Shown here: positions 1 through 7,188 of the stretch, piece by piece
How positions within the stretch are numbered: the stretch's first letter is position 1
Layout of the letters: the number at the start of each line of letters is the position of its first letter
NCBI GenBank assembly: GCA_964291485.2
Contig: OZ220224.1
Coordinates: 62,001 to 126,000 of the forward strand
DNA length: 64,000 bases
Direction of reading: 5' to 3'
From: Kistimonas sp964291485
GTDB taxonomy: Bacteria > Pseudomonadota > Gammaproteobacteria > Pseudomonadales > Endozoicomonadaceae
Made by a program: the position numbers and the translations under genes
The notes under the pieces: generated by a model
The model's input: the letters and a program-made list of their open reading frames with translations, nothing else
Told to the model about the DNA's origin: nothing
Database searches by the model: none

Positions 1-726
1 TTGGGTTTGCATCATAATGTAAAAAAATCGTTGTGCTATTCAGTGTCTCCTGAAACAGGTTTGCTGGAAACAACATGCACAGATGATTCTATCAATCTGG
101 AAAACTATGTTGCAGCTAACAGCGCCAACGTGGAAGCACCACGCCATGCAGATATCACAGCTGACTGGATTAATGATCAGAGTGAGATTGGGGGTAACGA
201 AAATATTTTGGGTGACAATGTTATTCTTACTGTTGATAGCGCTGATACAACCATCACGGTACCTGTGGTTGACGCAGAGGATAATGCCCTGTTGTATTAC
301 GGAGCAACACTGGTTAATGCAGGCAGTAATGTCGCGTTTCCTAACGACAGTTATCCTATCTGGAAGATGCAGTTGGGCAGCTATTATGTGGATAACTTTC
401 TTATGACGGATAAGGGCAAAGGCTTTTATCTGGAATACCATCGTGATCGTCCTCACTGGCATCAGCCCTTGTCCGAAGATGCAGGCGGCTTCTATCTGCT
501 GGCGAAAGCCGATGGCGTGAATGAATCTGGCAAGATGGTCTATCATTTGACGGGATTTAGAATTCCTTATGGCAAGGCAGTCTATACCCGGATGGGGGCT
601 ATTCATGCTGATCCGGCATTAACCGGCAGTGTATGGGCTGTGGGTTACAGTGATTCGGATGATTTCTCAACCGCCCTGGTACGCAGCCGTGACGGGCAGA
701 TGATTCGATTTGTACCTGCGCATTAA
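1..726 (+). CDS. Hypothetical protein, 5' end outside the window
   Basis: The reading frame is open from the first base, so the true start probably lies upstream; the TTG at position 1 need not be a start codon. The 241 visible residues have no membrane segment. The second half has a histidine-rich stretch (EYHRDRPHWHQPL) followed by FRIPYG and later AIHAD, a spacing that recalls the metal-binding strands of a cupin fold, but this is only a visual resemblance. I do not recognise the family. It is followed by a clear rho-independent terminator, so it ends its transcription unit. Confidence 0.7.
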   Translation: MGLHHNVKKSLCYSVSPETGLLETTCTDDSINLENYVAANSANVEAPRHADITADWINDQSEIGGNENILGDNVILTVDSADTTITVPVVDAEDNALLYYGATLVNAGSNVAFPNDSYPIWKMQLGSYYVDNFLMTDKGKGFYLEYHRDRPHWHQPLSEDAGGFYLLAKADGVNESGKMVYHLTGFRIPYGKAVYTRMGAIHADPALTGSVWAVGYSDSDDFSTALVRSRDGQMIRFVPAH

Positions 727-769
727 CGTCGTTGTAGCCGACTAATCAATCACAAATAAAACCTTTCCA

Positions 770-791
770 GGGAACATTCGTTCCCTTTTTT
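770..791 (+). terminator. Rho-independent terminator
   Basis: A perfect 6-bp stem GGGAAC/GTTCCC with loop ATTC is followed at once by six T residues. It ends the transcript of the truncated first gene. Confidence 0.85.
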
Positions 792-814
792 CCTTACAAA
801 GTATGCGTTTTTTT

Positions 815-833
815 CGTTAAGGAACCGTTAAGG
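815..833 (+). promoter_or_regulatory. 11-bp-phased direct repeat, candidate PhoP-type operator
   Basis: CGTTAAGG occurs twice (815-822 and 826-833) with an 11-bp period. This is the geometry of PhoP/PmrA-type boxes, two hexamers separated by five bases. A -10-like CATACT lies at 844-849, so the repeat occupies the -35 region, as in PhoP-activated promoters. It precedes an outer-membrane barrel gene two genes upstream of phoPQ. The regulator assignment is inference; the repeat itself is seen directly. Confidence 0.5.
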
Positions 834-900
834 TTTCACTCAACATACTGCGCCCGTTTTTCAACATATACCAAATAGATAGCAATCTGGGGCCAGGAAA

Positions 901-1581
901 ATGTTTAAACCGTTTACAGCAAGCGTTCTAGCTGCGGCCTGTATCGCCGCGTCTTCTTCAGCGATGGCCGGTGACTGGTTTGCCGGTACTGCCATAGGTA
1001 CTGTTAAGCAGGATATTTCCGTCAAGCAAGATGGTGAAAAAGCCACGTATCCAAGTGATCGTGATGTGGCCGGCAAATTGGATGATCCTGGCTTTGGCGC
1101 ACTGAGACTTGGTAAATATCTGAACGAGAATGTCCGGGTTTATGCCACATTGGGTACCGGTAGCGTAGAAGCCAGTGAAAGCGGCGCTCTCCCGGGCATA
1201 AGCTATAAGGAAACCTACAGCGTTGAGAACCGAGAATTAAGTTTCTCTGCCGATTATGTGGATAACGTGTTCGGTATGCAGACAACCCAATATTTTGTTG
1301 GTGGCACATTGGGTATGAACCAGATGGAAGCGGAATTCAAAGGTGCTTATCAGGTGTCAAACGTTGCGCAGTCCGAGAAAGGATCCAAAAAAGATAACGC
1401 CTTGATGTACGGTGTTCAGCTGGGTCTGATTCAAGAACTCGGTGAGCATTTTTCTGCAGAGTTAGGGTATCGCTATACCAAGATGAACAACGCAGTGACA
1501 TTCAACGTCGACGGTGATCAGCATAAGTTCAAACTGAAAGACCAGAAGCTCACTTACCTGGCCATTAACTACCGCTTCTGA
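901..1581 (+). CDS. Outer-membrane beta-barrel protein
   Basis: A 226-residue protein with a typical signal peptide (MFKPF... ending SSAMA, cleavage before GDW near residue 24). The mature part is full of alternating polar/hydrophobic strands and ends in LAINYRF; the terminal phenylalanine is the usual recognition signal for outer-membrane insertion. Size and pattern fit an eight-stranded OmpA/OmpW/OprH-like barrel (OmpA-like transmembrane or porin family). In Pseudomonas, oprH sits directly before phoPQ and is PhoP-activated; here a barrel gene lies upstream of a lipoprotein gene and phoPQ, with a phased repeat before it, so an OprH-like role in envelope stabilisation is possible but unproven. 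Confidence 0.8.
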   Translation: MFKPFTASVLAAACIAASSSAMAGDWFAGTAIGTVKQDISVKQDGEKATYPSDRDVAGKLDDPGFGALRLGKYLNENVRVYATLGTGSVEASESGALPGISYKETYSVENRELSFSADYVDNVFGMQTTQYFVGGTLGMNQMEAEFKGAYQVSNVAQSEKGSKKDNALMYGVQLGLIQELGEHFSAELGYRYTKMNNAVTFNVDGDQHKFKLKDQKLTYLAINYRF

Positions 1582-1760
1582 TCGTGGTGGGTTGTCTTTC
1601 GGATCAGATCGTCTAACGGTCTGATATCGAACGACAGGTTTATAATGGAGATGTGAACCGCGTTCGTCGATGAAATCGGCTGCCACAGAATGTCTGACGC
1701 TGGTTGTGATGTATCTCCCTTTGCGCTCGCCAATATAGACAGACTTTCCAGGGTTACACC

Positions 1761-2138
1761 ATGAAAAAACTACTCGTTGTGCTGTCGGTGACGCTGCTGT
1801 TTGCCGGCTGCGCCAAACTGACAACGCAAACCCGCTATACCGAAACCGGTCGTGAGATTCTGATCGGCCAGTTCCCACCGGAGCCGGTATCAGAGTGCCG
1901 TATGGTGCACAATGAAACGCTTGAACAGAGCCTGCTTCAGCGTTATACCGATACCGGTATGCTCCTCGGCTTCTATGCGGATTCCGAGCAGACGCTGTCA
2001 ATCGCCGAAGCCAAGGGCGCTAATTATGTCCACATCTATATTCCGCCGAAGAAGCTGCTGTTTGGCATTATCGACCTCAATTACAACGATAAGCCAAGGG
2101 CAACTTACTACATCTGCAAACAGATGCCGTTCCGTTAA
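1761..2138 (+). CDS. Small lipoprotein
   Basis: A 125-residue protein with a lipoprotein signal: MKKLLVVLSVTLLF followed by lipobox FAGC, Cys near residue 17. The next residue is Ala, so outer-membrane retention is expected. The mature region has two further cysteines (SECRM and YICKQ) and an AKGANYVHI segment, loosely recalling DUF4156-type lipoproteins (YjeI), whose members end in a cysteine strand. The exact family is uncertain. It lies 53 bp before phoP on the same strand and may be co-transcribed with it. Confidence 0.75.
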   Translation: MKKLLVVLSVTLLFAGCAKLTTQTRYTETGREILIGQFPPEPVSECRMVHNETLEQSLLQRYTDTGMLLGFYADSEQTLSIAEAKGANYVHIYIPPKKLLFGIIDLNYNDKPRATYYICKQMPFR

Positions 2139-2191
2139 CACCCGGTGTTTAGTTCGATCGTTGTTGCGCTGTTGAACGCTGGAGCCGGACC

Positions 2192-2869
2192 ATGAATGTA
2201 CTTGTTGTCGAAGATGAAGAACTGTTGCTGCACCATCTGCGCTATCAGTTGGAAAATGACGGGCATAGCACACTCGGTGCCGCGGATGGCGAAGCAGCTC
2301 GGCATTACCTGATGGATTACCATCCGGATGTCGCTATCGTGGATCTTGGTCTACCCGGCATCAGTGGTCTGGATTTGATCCGTCAGGTTCGGTCTGAGGG
2401 CAATGCCATGCCGATCCTGATCCTGACGGCAAGGGGTAACTGGCGTGACAAGGTGGATGGTCTCAATGCCGGTGCGGACGACTATCTGGTCAAGCCGTTT
2501 GAACTGGAAGAATTGAAGGCTCGTTTAAATGCGCTGGTCCGGCGTTCGGCGGGTTTCTCTCAGCCGATGATTGAGGTCGGGCCGTTCAGTATTAATAGTC
2601 TGACCAAGACGTTTTTTGTCAGTAACGAACCCGTGTCACTGACGGCCTATGAGTATGTTCTTATGGAATACATGATGCGCAATCACCAGAAGGTGTTGTC
2701 GCGCACGATTCTGGAAGATCAGATCTACGGCAACAACCACGGGGCCGACAGCAACGTCTTGGAAGTATTGATTAACCGACTGCGCAAGAAGCTTGAAAAG
2801 TTTTCGGGTGTGAATCCGATTGTGACTGTGCGTGGACAGGGCTATCGGTTTGATCTGCCATGCCAGTGA
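2192..2869 (+). CDS. phoP: Response regulator PhoP, OmpR family
   Basis: A 225-residue two-domain regulator. The receiver domain shows the acidic pair (VVEDEE), the phospho-acceptor Asp51 in IVDLGLPG, the Thr of ILTARG and the Lys of VKPFE. The C-terminal winged helix (about 125-225) ends in the OmpR-type VRGQGYRFD. The LTARGNW and LTAYEYV segments are typical of PhoP rather than of other OmpR-family members. PhoP responds to low Mg2+, acid or cationic peptides and controls envelope and LPS genes. The stop overlaps the start of phoQ by 10 bp, indicating translational coupling. Confidence 0.93.
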   Translation: MNVLVVEDEELLLHHLRYQLENDGHSTLGAADGEAARHYLMDYHPDVAIVDLGLPGISGLDLIRQVRSEGNAMPILILTARGNWRDKVDGLNAGADDYLVKPFELEELKARLNALVRRSAGFSQPMIEVGPFSINSLTKTFFVSNEPVSLTAYEYVLMEYMMRNHQKVLSRTILEDQIYGNNHGADSNVLEVLINRLRKKLEKFSGVNPIVTVRGQGYRFDLPCQ

Positions 2870-4248
2870 TTGAATCTCTCAAAGGGCGCATGACGCTGGC
2901 CGTGGCTTCGCTTTTATTGCTGTTTCTGGGGCTGGTGCTGGCAGCGGTACTCAGTTCTTTTAACCGTACCCTGGACAAGGCTGCCCGGGAACAGCTGGCA
3001 GCTAACGCTAATGCAATGCTGGCAGCGGCTGCGCGGGAAGAAAATGGTCACCTGGTCATGCCAGGCACACTGATGGATAGTCGCTTCAATACACCCGGTG
3101 AAAAGCTGCGTGGCTACATTTATGACGAAAATGGCCAGTTAGTCTGGCAGTCCATCTCTACTATGGGGAATGCCATACCCTATGTTCCGGATTTCAATCT
3201 GGAAAAACGGGTAACCTTCAACATCATGGAGCTGGAAGGTGAAGAATTCCTGATCTATGAAATTGATGTGCCGGTGGGACAGGACTCCTTGGGATACAGC
3301 TTTGTGACAGTGGTTCCAGCGCAGCGTTATTTCGACATTATCAGTGTCTTTGAAAATAACCTGTTGCTCTGGATGGGGCTGGTGTCGTTGGTCATCCTTG
3401 TGACGTTCTGGCTGGCACTGTGGTGGTCGCTGAAGCCATTTCGCCAGGTTATTCAGCAGATCCGTGAGATTGAATCCGGTTCCCGTGAGCGTTTAGACGG
3501 GTACTTTCCCTCAGAGGTTCGCTGCCTGACCGGCAGTATTAACACCCTGCTGTTATCGGAAAAAACACAGCGGGAGCGTTATCGCACCACTATGGATGAT
3601 CTTGCCCATAGTCTTAAGACACCTTTGGTGGTGTTACAAAGTGTTGGTAATACCCTTGAGATTCAGGATGAACTCCATGATCGACAGTCGATGCACGAGC
3701 TCCGTCAAACGATGATGGAGCAGATCAATCGCATGAACCAGATCATCGGCTATCACTTGCACCGGGCCGTGACCGGACGTAAAGGGTTGATGCGTAAGTC
3801 CGTGCAGGTGTGTCCACTTGTGCATGACCTTTGCCGCACACTGGACAAAGTCTACAGGGACAAGCAGGTCTCCGTGCAGGTGAACCTGGATGCCGCTTGC
3901 CTTTTCCATGGCGATGAAAATGATTTGCTGGAAATACTGGGCAACCTGCTGGAGAACGCTTTCAAGTTTTGCCAGCAACGGGTGCGTATCGGTGGGTATG
4001 TGCAGCCAGTGGATCACAAAGACAGAGAGTCTGGCAGTCTGGTGCTGGTCATTGAGGATGATGGCGTTGGATTGGCGAAGGATCAGCGTGAACAGGTGCT
4101 TCAGCGAGGTGTTCGCGCCGATTGCCTGAGTCCCGGGCAGGGAATTGGGTTGGCCGTGGTACTGGATCTTGTCGAGAGCTATGGCGGTAAACTGGTGATC
4201 AATACTTCGGCGATGGGCGGTGCGTTATTTCGCCTGGTCTTACCCTGA
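2860..4248 (+). CDS. phoQ: Sensor histidine kinase PhoQ
   Basis: A 462-residue membrane kinase. TM1 lies at about residues 10-33, a periplasmic sensor of about 135 residues follows, and TM2 is at about 170-192 (LLLWMGLVSLVILVTFW). The phospho-acceptor is His250 in DDLAHSLKTPL; the SLKTPL form of the H-box is characteristic of PhoQ. The ATPase domain has the N-box (NLLENAFKF), G1 (EDDGVGL) and G2 (GQGIGLAV). It partners with the overlapping phoP. The sensor domain does not show an obvious long acidic patch of the enteric type, so ligand preference cannot be read from sequence alone. Confidence 0.92.
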   Translation: MPVIESLKGRMTLAVASLLLLFLGLVLAAVLSSFNRTLDKAAREQLAANANAMLAAAAREENGHLVMPGTLMDSRFNTPGEKLRGYIYDENGQLVWQSISTMGNAIPYVPDFNLEKRVTFNIMELEGEEFLIYEIDVPVGQDSLGYSFVTVVPAQRYFDIISVFENNLLLWMGLVSLVILVTFWLALWWSLKPFRQVIQQIREIESGSRERLDGYFPSEVRCLTGSINTLLLSEKTQRERYRTTMDDLAHSLKTPLVVLQSVGNTLEIQDELHDRQSMHELRQTMMEQINRMNQIIGYHLHRAVTGRKGLMRKSVQVCPLVHDLCRTLDKVYRDKQVSVQVNLDAACLFHGDENDLLEILGNLLENAFKFCQQRVRIGGYVQPVDHKDRESGSLVLVIEDDGVGLAKDQREQVLQRGVRADCLSPGQGIGLAVVLDLVESYGGKLVINTSAMGGALFRLVLP

Positions 4249-4252
4249 TCAA

Positions 4253-4298
4253 CGCTGCGGCTGAGCATTGATAGCTTCAGCCGCAGCGACTCTTGTTT
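4253..4298 (+). terminator. Hairpin terminator after phoQ
   Basis: A perfect 12-bp stem (CGCTGCGGCTGA / TCAGCCGCAGCG) with a 12-nt loop, followed by CTCTTGTTTT. It separates phoQ from a convergent gene and may serve both directions. Confidence 0.7.
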
Positions 4299-4822
4299 TA
4301 TTCATCTTTCTCGTGAATATCGACGGTTTCGTTGTCTGTCACTTCCATGAGTAGTTTCGAACCTTGTGCAACTTCTTCCTCGGTACCATGCAGCAATACC
4401 AGAAAATTGCCGGCAGAGAGGGATTGCTCATAACGGACGATGCTGTCCTTGGGAATGCCGAAGCTTGCCAAGCCAGCTCCCAGTGCAGACAGGCCTCCCA
4501 CTACTACAGCGCCTTCCAGACCACCGATAATGGCTGATACCAGTGGGCCGGCAATCACCATTGGGCCGACACCGGGAATCACAAAAAAAGCCGCGCCAAA
4601 CAGAATGCCCCAGATACCGCCCCAAAAGGCGCCCATCTTTCCCCAGGCTTTCATCCGGTCACCAGTGTTGTAGTAACCGACCACATGTTCTTCCGTATGG
4701 TAATCATTGCCGACGACCGATATTTTTTTCATGTCAAAGCCGGCTTTTTGCAGGCGTTTGACGGCGTCATCGGCGGCGTGGTGGGTTTTGTAAACCGCGA
4801 CACAGGTTTTGGGCAGTTGCAT
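4298..4822 (-). CDS. General-stress-type membrane protein (DUF1269/GSP17M-like)
   Basis: A 174-residue protein. The N-terminal region (VAVYKTHHAADDAVKRLQKAGFD) is the fold seen in general stress protein 17M and low-temperature-induced proteins, which opens with an alpha-beta segment describing a difference between neighbouring residues. A glycine-rich hydrophobic centre (about residues 65-125, GAFWGGIWGILFGAAFF, GPLVSAIIGGLEGAVVVGG) can form two membrane hairpins, and an acidic C-terminus follows. The family is linked to stress responses but has no defined reaction. It is monocistronic and convergent with phoQ. Confidence 0.75.
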   Translation of the reverse strand: MQLPKTCVAVYKTHHAADDAVKRLQKAGFDMKKISVVGNDYHTEEHVVGYYNTGDRMKAWGKMGAFWGGIWGILFGAAFFVIPGVGPMVIAGPLVSAIIGGLEGAVVVGGLSALGAGLASFGIPKDSIVRYEQSLSAGNFLVLLHGTEEEVAQGSKLLMEVTDNETVDIHEKDE

Positions 4823-4994
4823 GGTGTTATACCGCTGATAGAGAAGGTGATCTCCCGGCTGATAGCAGGAAAAGCTCCGCCGGAGAGCAGTTGGGAAGCA
4901 ATCAAAAACAGTTAAAAAAGTAGATGATTTCGTAGATGAGTCAAACGTGCAGAATCATGTCGTATTGTGCTTGTGGAGTGTTTATGTTGTTAGC

Positions 4995-5828
4995 CTATTG
5001 GCGACATTTAACCGGTATTGTCAGCAGTTCCGACCAGGGCTGTTCCCAGCCAGTGTTGTGCCGTGCATCAGTCTTCAAATAACGTGAAAGACAATTCTGT
5101 TTGCTGAAAGATGACCGGTAGTGGTCATAGACTGCAGACGTAATGACCGTATCGTTTCCGCCAATAAAATGCAGCTGTGGTATTGAGGCCAGCCTGTTGG
5201 AATAATCCGTGGGGTTTAGACTGTCTGGCATTGGACTGACCTTATGGAACCGGTTCACGAATGCTGGATCCAGATTGCCTGCGACTGTTCTTATGGAAAT
5301 GATATCGGCTCTGCTGGCAGCCATCAGCAGGGCAAGCGTTCCCCCACCGGAAAAACCAATCAGCTCAATGTTGTTATACGGTCCCTTTGCTTTTAGCTGA
5401 TCCAGAGCTTCATTAAGGGTATCCACCATCGGCTGGCTGTAACGCAGGCTGGTCCAGACTGGAATTTTGCAGTTTTCACTCCACACAAACTGGCAGGGAC
5501 GAGCAATATAAGCTCTGTCCGGAAAATGGTCTTGGCGCATAAGATCAATAAGCAACAGATTACGAGGGGTTGGATCAAGAGAAGGACGGCGTCGGCTGGC
5601 CCAGGCATGCCCATCACCTTCAATGTAAACCCGCAGCGTCTGGCCTTGTCCCGACAACACCTGAAGTGTCTGCAAAGGAAAGTGACGGGTCTGTAAGACC
5701 TCGGAGTGGGCATTTAACGCATGAATACTGCTTTCCAGTAGTATCTGTTTATTATGAAGTGAGTGACATCCCGTTAGTGTTATGACAAGGCATGAAAAGT
5801 AAAATAATAGATGTTTGTGAGAAATCAT
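4995..5828 (-). CDS. Lipoprotein alpha/beta hydrolase
   Basis: A 277-residue protein with a lipoprotein signal peptide (lipobox LTGC, Cys near residue 21). The mature part has the alpha/beta-hydrolase nucleophile elbow GFSGGGTLAL (GxSxG, Ser about 160), a candidate acid in FIGGNDTVI, and a late histidine in DARHNTGWEQPW. A serine-hydrolase triad is therefore visible. The substrate is unknown; an esterase or peptidase acting in the periplasm or outer membrane is the safe reading. The gene stands alone on the minus strand next to an AT-rich orphan. Confidence 0.8.
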   Translation of the reverse strand: MISHKHLLFYFSCLVITLTGCHSLHNKQILLESSIHALNAHSEVLQTRHFPLQTLQVLSGQGQTLRVYIEGDGHAWASRRRPSLDPTPRNLLLIDLMRQDHFPDRAYIARPCQFVWSENCKIPVWTSLRYSQPMVDTLNEALDQLKAKGPYNNIELIGFSGGGTLALLMAASRADIISIRTVAGNLDPAFVNRFHKVSPMPDSLNPTDYSNRLASIPQLHFIGGNDTVITSAVYDHYRSSFSKQNCLSRYLKTDARHNTGWEQPWSELLTIPVKCRQ

Positions 5829-5891
5829 GGCTTGACTCTGGCAATAGACCTTATTTTGATTTTTCCAAAAAATATTTTTATTTTCAATGAT

Positions 5892-6965
5892 TTAATTATC
5901 TTCTAAAGTTTCGTGATATTGGTCGTCGGTGTCATAGTATTCTGAATCTGATGAGTCGTAGTTAGTACTTAACTCGGAACAGGCGGTTTCAAAGTGTTCG
6001 ATTGATGATGCTTTTAATTCACTTTCCGCTAAGGATAAGCATGATTCTGTTAAAAGCTTGATGGGGGAATCATACATGTCTCCATAAAGTTTACAGATTG
6101 CATGAATAGAATGAAAAAATATGGCACCTTGGCCAAGTTTTCCAATACCAATTCCATGCCCGATATGTATAAAATCATGTACTTTCATGTAAGTGTTAGG
6201 GGTTTGTGATTCAGTATCTGGGACCACAACTGTGATTTTAGAAAAAATTCCAAGTTCTGTAGCTTTTGCGGTGATTATTGGTGGCATTTTATATGTTCCT
6301 CTCCTCATGTGGGGGTCCTTGGTCTCACCATGATTTTGGAACATTGCATATTGAAAGCAGGTTGGTATGAGATGAGTTGATTGGTATTCTTGCCTTCTGG
6401 CTTTCGTCTTTGGATCGGTTGAGATGGCGATTGCTGTTGTAGCATCCATAGATAGAAGGGGCTTTAAACCTTGTGTGATCATGGCAATAAATCTCTTTTG
6501 CCAGCTTCTGGATGGAAGATAACAGTGATTAATATTATTACTGTTGATGACAAAACAAAAATCTCTTTCTTTAAGGTTTTCGAAATAATGGGAAAGCCTT
6601 TCATCTCTATTGTTTGCTTCGATGCATTTAAAAGATGAAGCTCCTATTTTTAAATGGTAGTCAGGTGAAAAGTAGTCTACTTCATCATCTATAAGTTTTT
6701 GTTCGCGGGATGTTGTTGCATGGAGGGTGTCCTTTGAAGGTATTATGTGTATTTTTAAAGGTTCCTGCTGCCAAGTAGTTCTTGTAAATAATATCGATTG
6801 ATATTCGCCTTTATGAGATGTTCGGTGATCTTGATGAATAAATATTGTACGTGGAGTACTTTCTTTTACAGTGTGGCTAAGGTGTTTTTTATGTTTTTCG
6901 GGCGTTTCGGTAGTATGTGTTCTTTGGTGACTTATAGTGGTGTATATAGGCTGCTTCTCTTGCAT
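5892..6965 (-). CDS. AT-rich orphan protein, acidic C-terminus
   Basis: A 357-residue protein that I do not recognise. The N-terminus is polar and rich in His, Thr and Lys (HQRTHTTETPEKHKKH) and lacks a signal peptide. The centre contains a segment HIGHGIGIGKLGQGAIF, and the last 30 residues are strongly acidic and Tyr/Ser-rich (NYDSSDSEYYDTDDQYHE). Base composition is visibly more AT-rich than the flanking hydrolase and topB genes, which suggests acquisition. Composition and the lack of relatives recall secreted effector-like proteins of host-associated bacteria, but no secretion signal or catalytic motif is identified. Confidence 0.65.
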   Translation of the reverse strand: MQEKQPIYTTISHQRTHTTETPEKHKKHLSHTVKESTPRTIFIHQDHRTSHKGEYQSILFTRTTWQQEPLKIHIIPSKDTLHATTSREQKLIDDEVDYFSPDYHLKIGASSFKCIEANNRDERLSHYFENLKERDFCFVINSNNINHCYLPSRSWQKRFIAMITQGLKPLLSMDATTAIAISTDPKTKARRQEYQSTHLIPTCFQYAMFQNHGETKDPHMRRGTYKMPPIITAKATELGIFSKITVVVPDTESQTPNTYMKVHDFIHIGHGIGIGKLGQGAIFFHSIHAICKLYGDMYDSPIKLLTESCLSLAESELKASSIEHFETACSELSTNYDSSDSEYYDTDDQYHETLEDN

Positions 6966-7188
6966 GCATAATTCCTCACAGTATAAAAAAAATAGCTCAG
7001 TGATTCATTAGACACGCTCAGCAATAAAAGTTCCTGGACATTGTTGTTTTATGTATGCATTGGCAATGATACCAACAAAAGTGGCGGTTTTGCGATCAAA
7101 AGCTATGGATGATTTCTTTTATTTATTGTCTGATCAGAATAGATAAAATATTCTGCAATGTTTGTGCTTCGTGCTTGTAAGGAATCCC

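Noticed and set aside
40..606. 188-codon minus-strand open frame opposite the first gene
   Set aside because: It is antisense to a better-supported frame, has an unusual composition (many Cys, His and Ile) and no ribosome site.
1462..2001. 179-codon minus-strand open frame across the barrel and lipoprotein genes
   Set aside because: It crosses two genes with clear signal peptides and gives an Arg/Ser-rich shadow-like translation.
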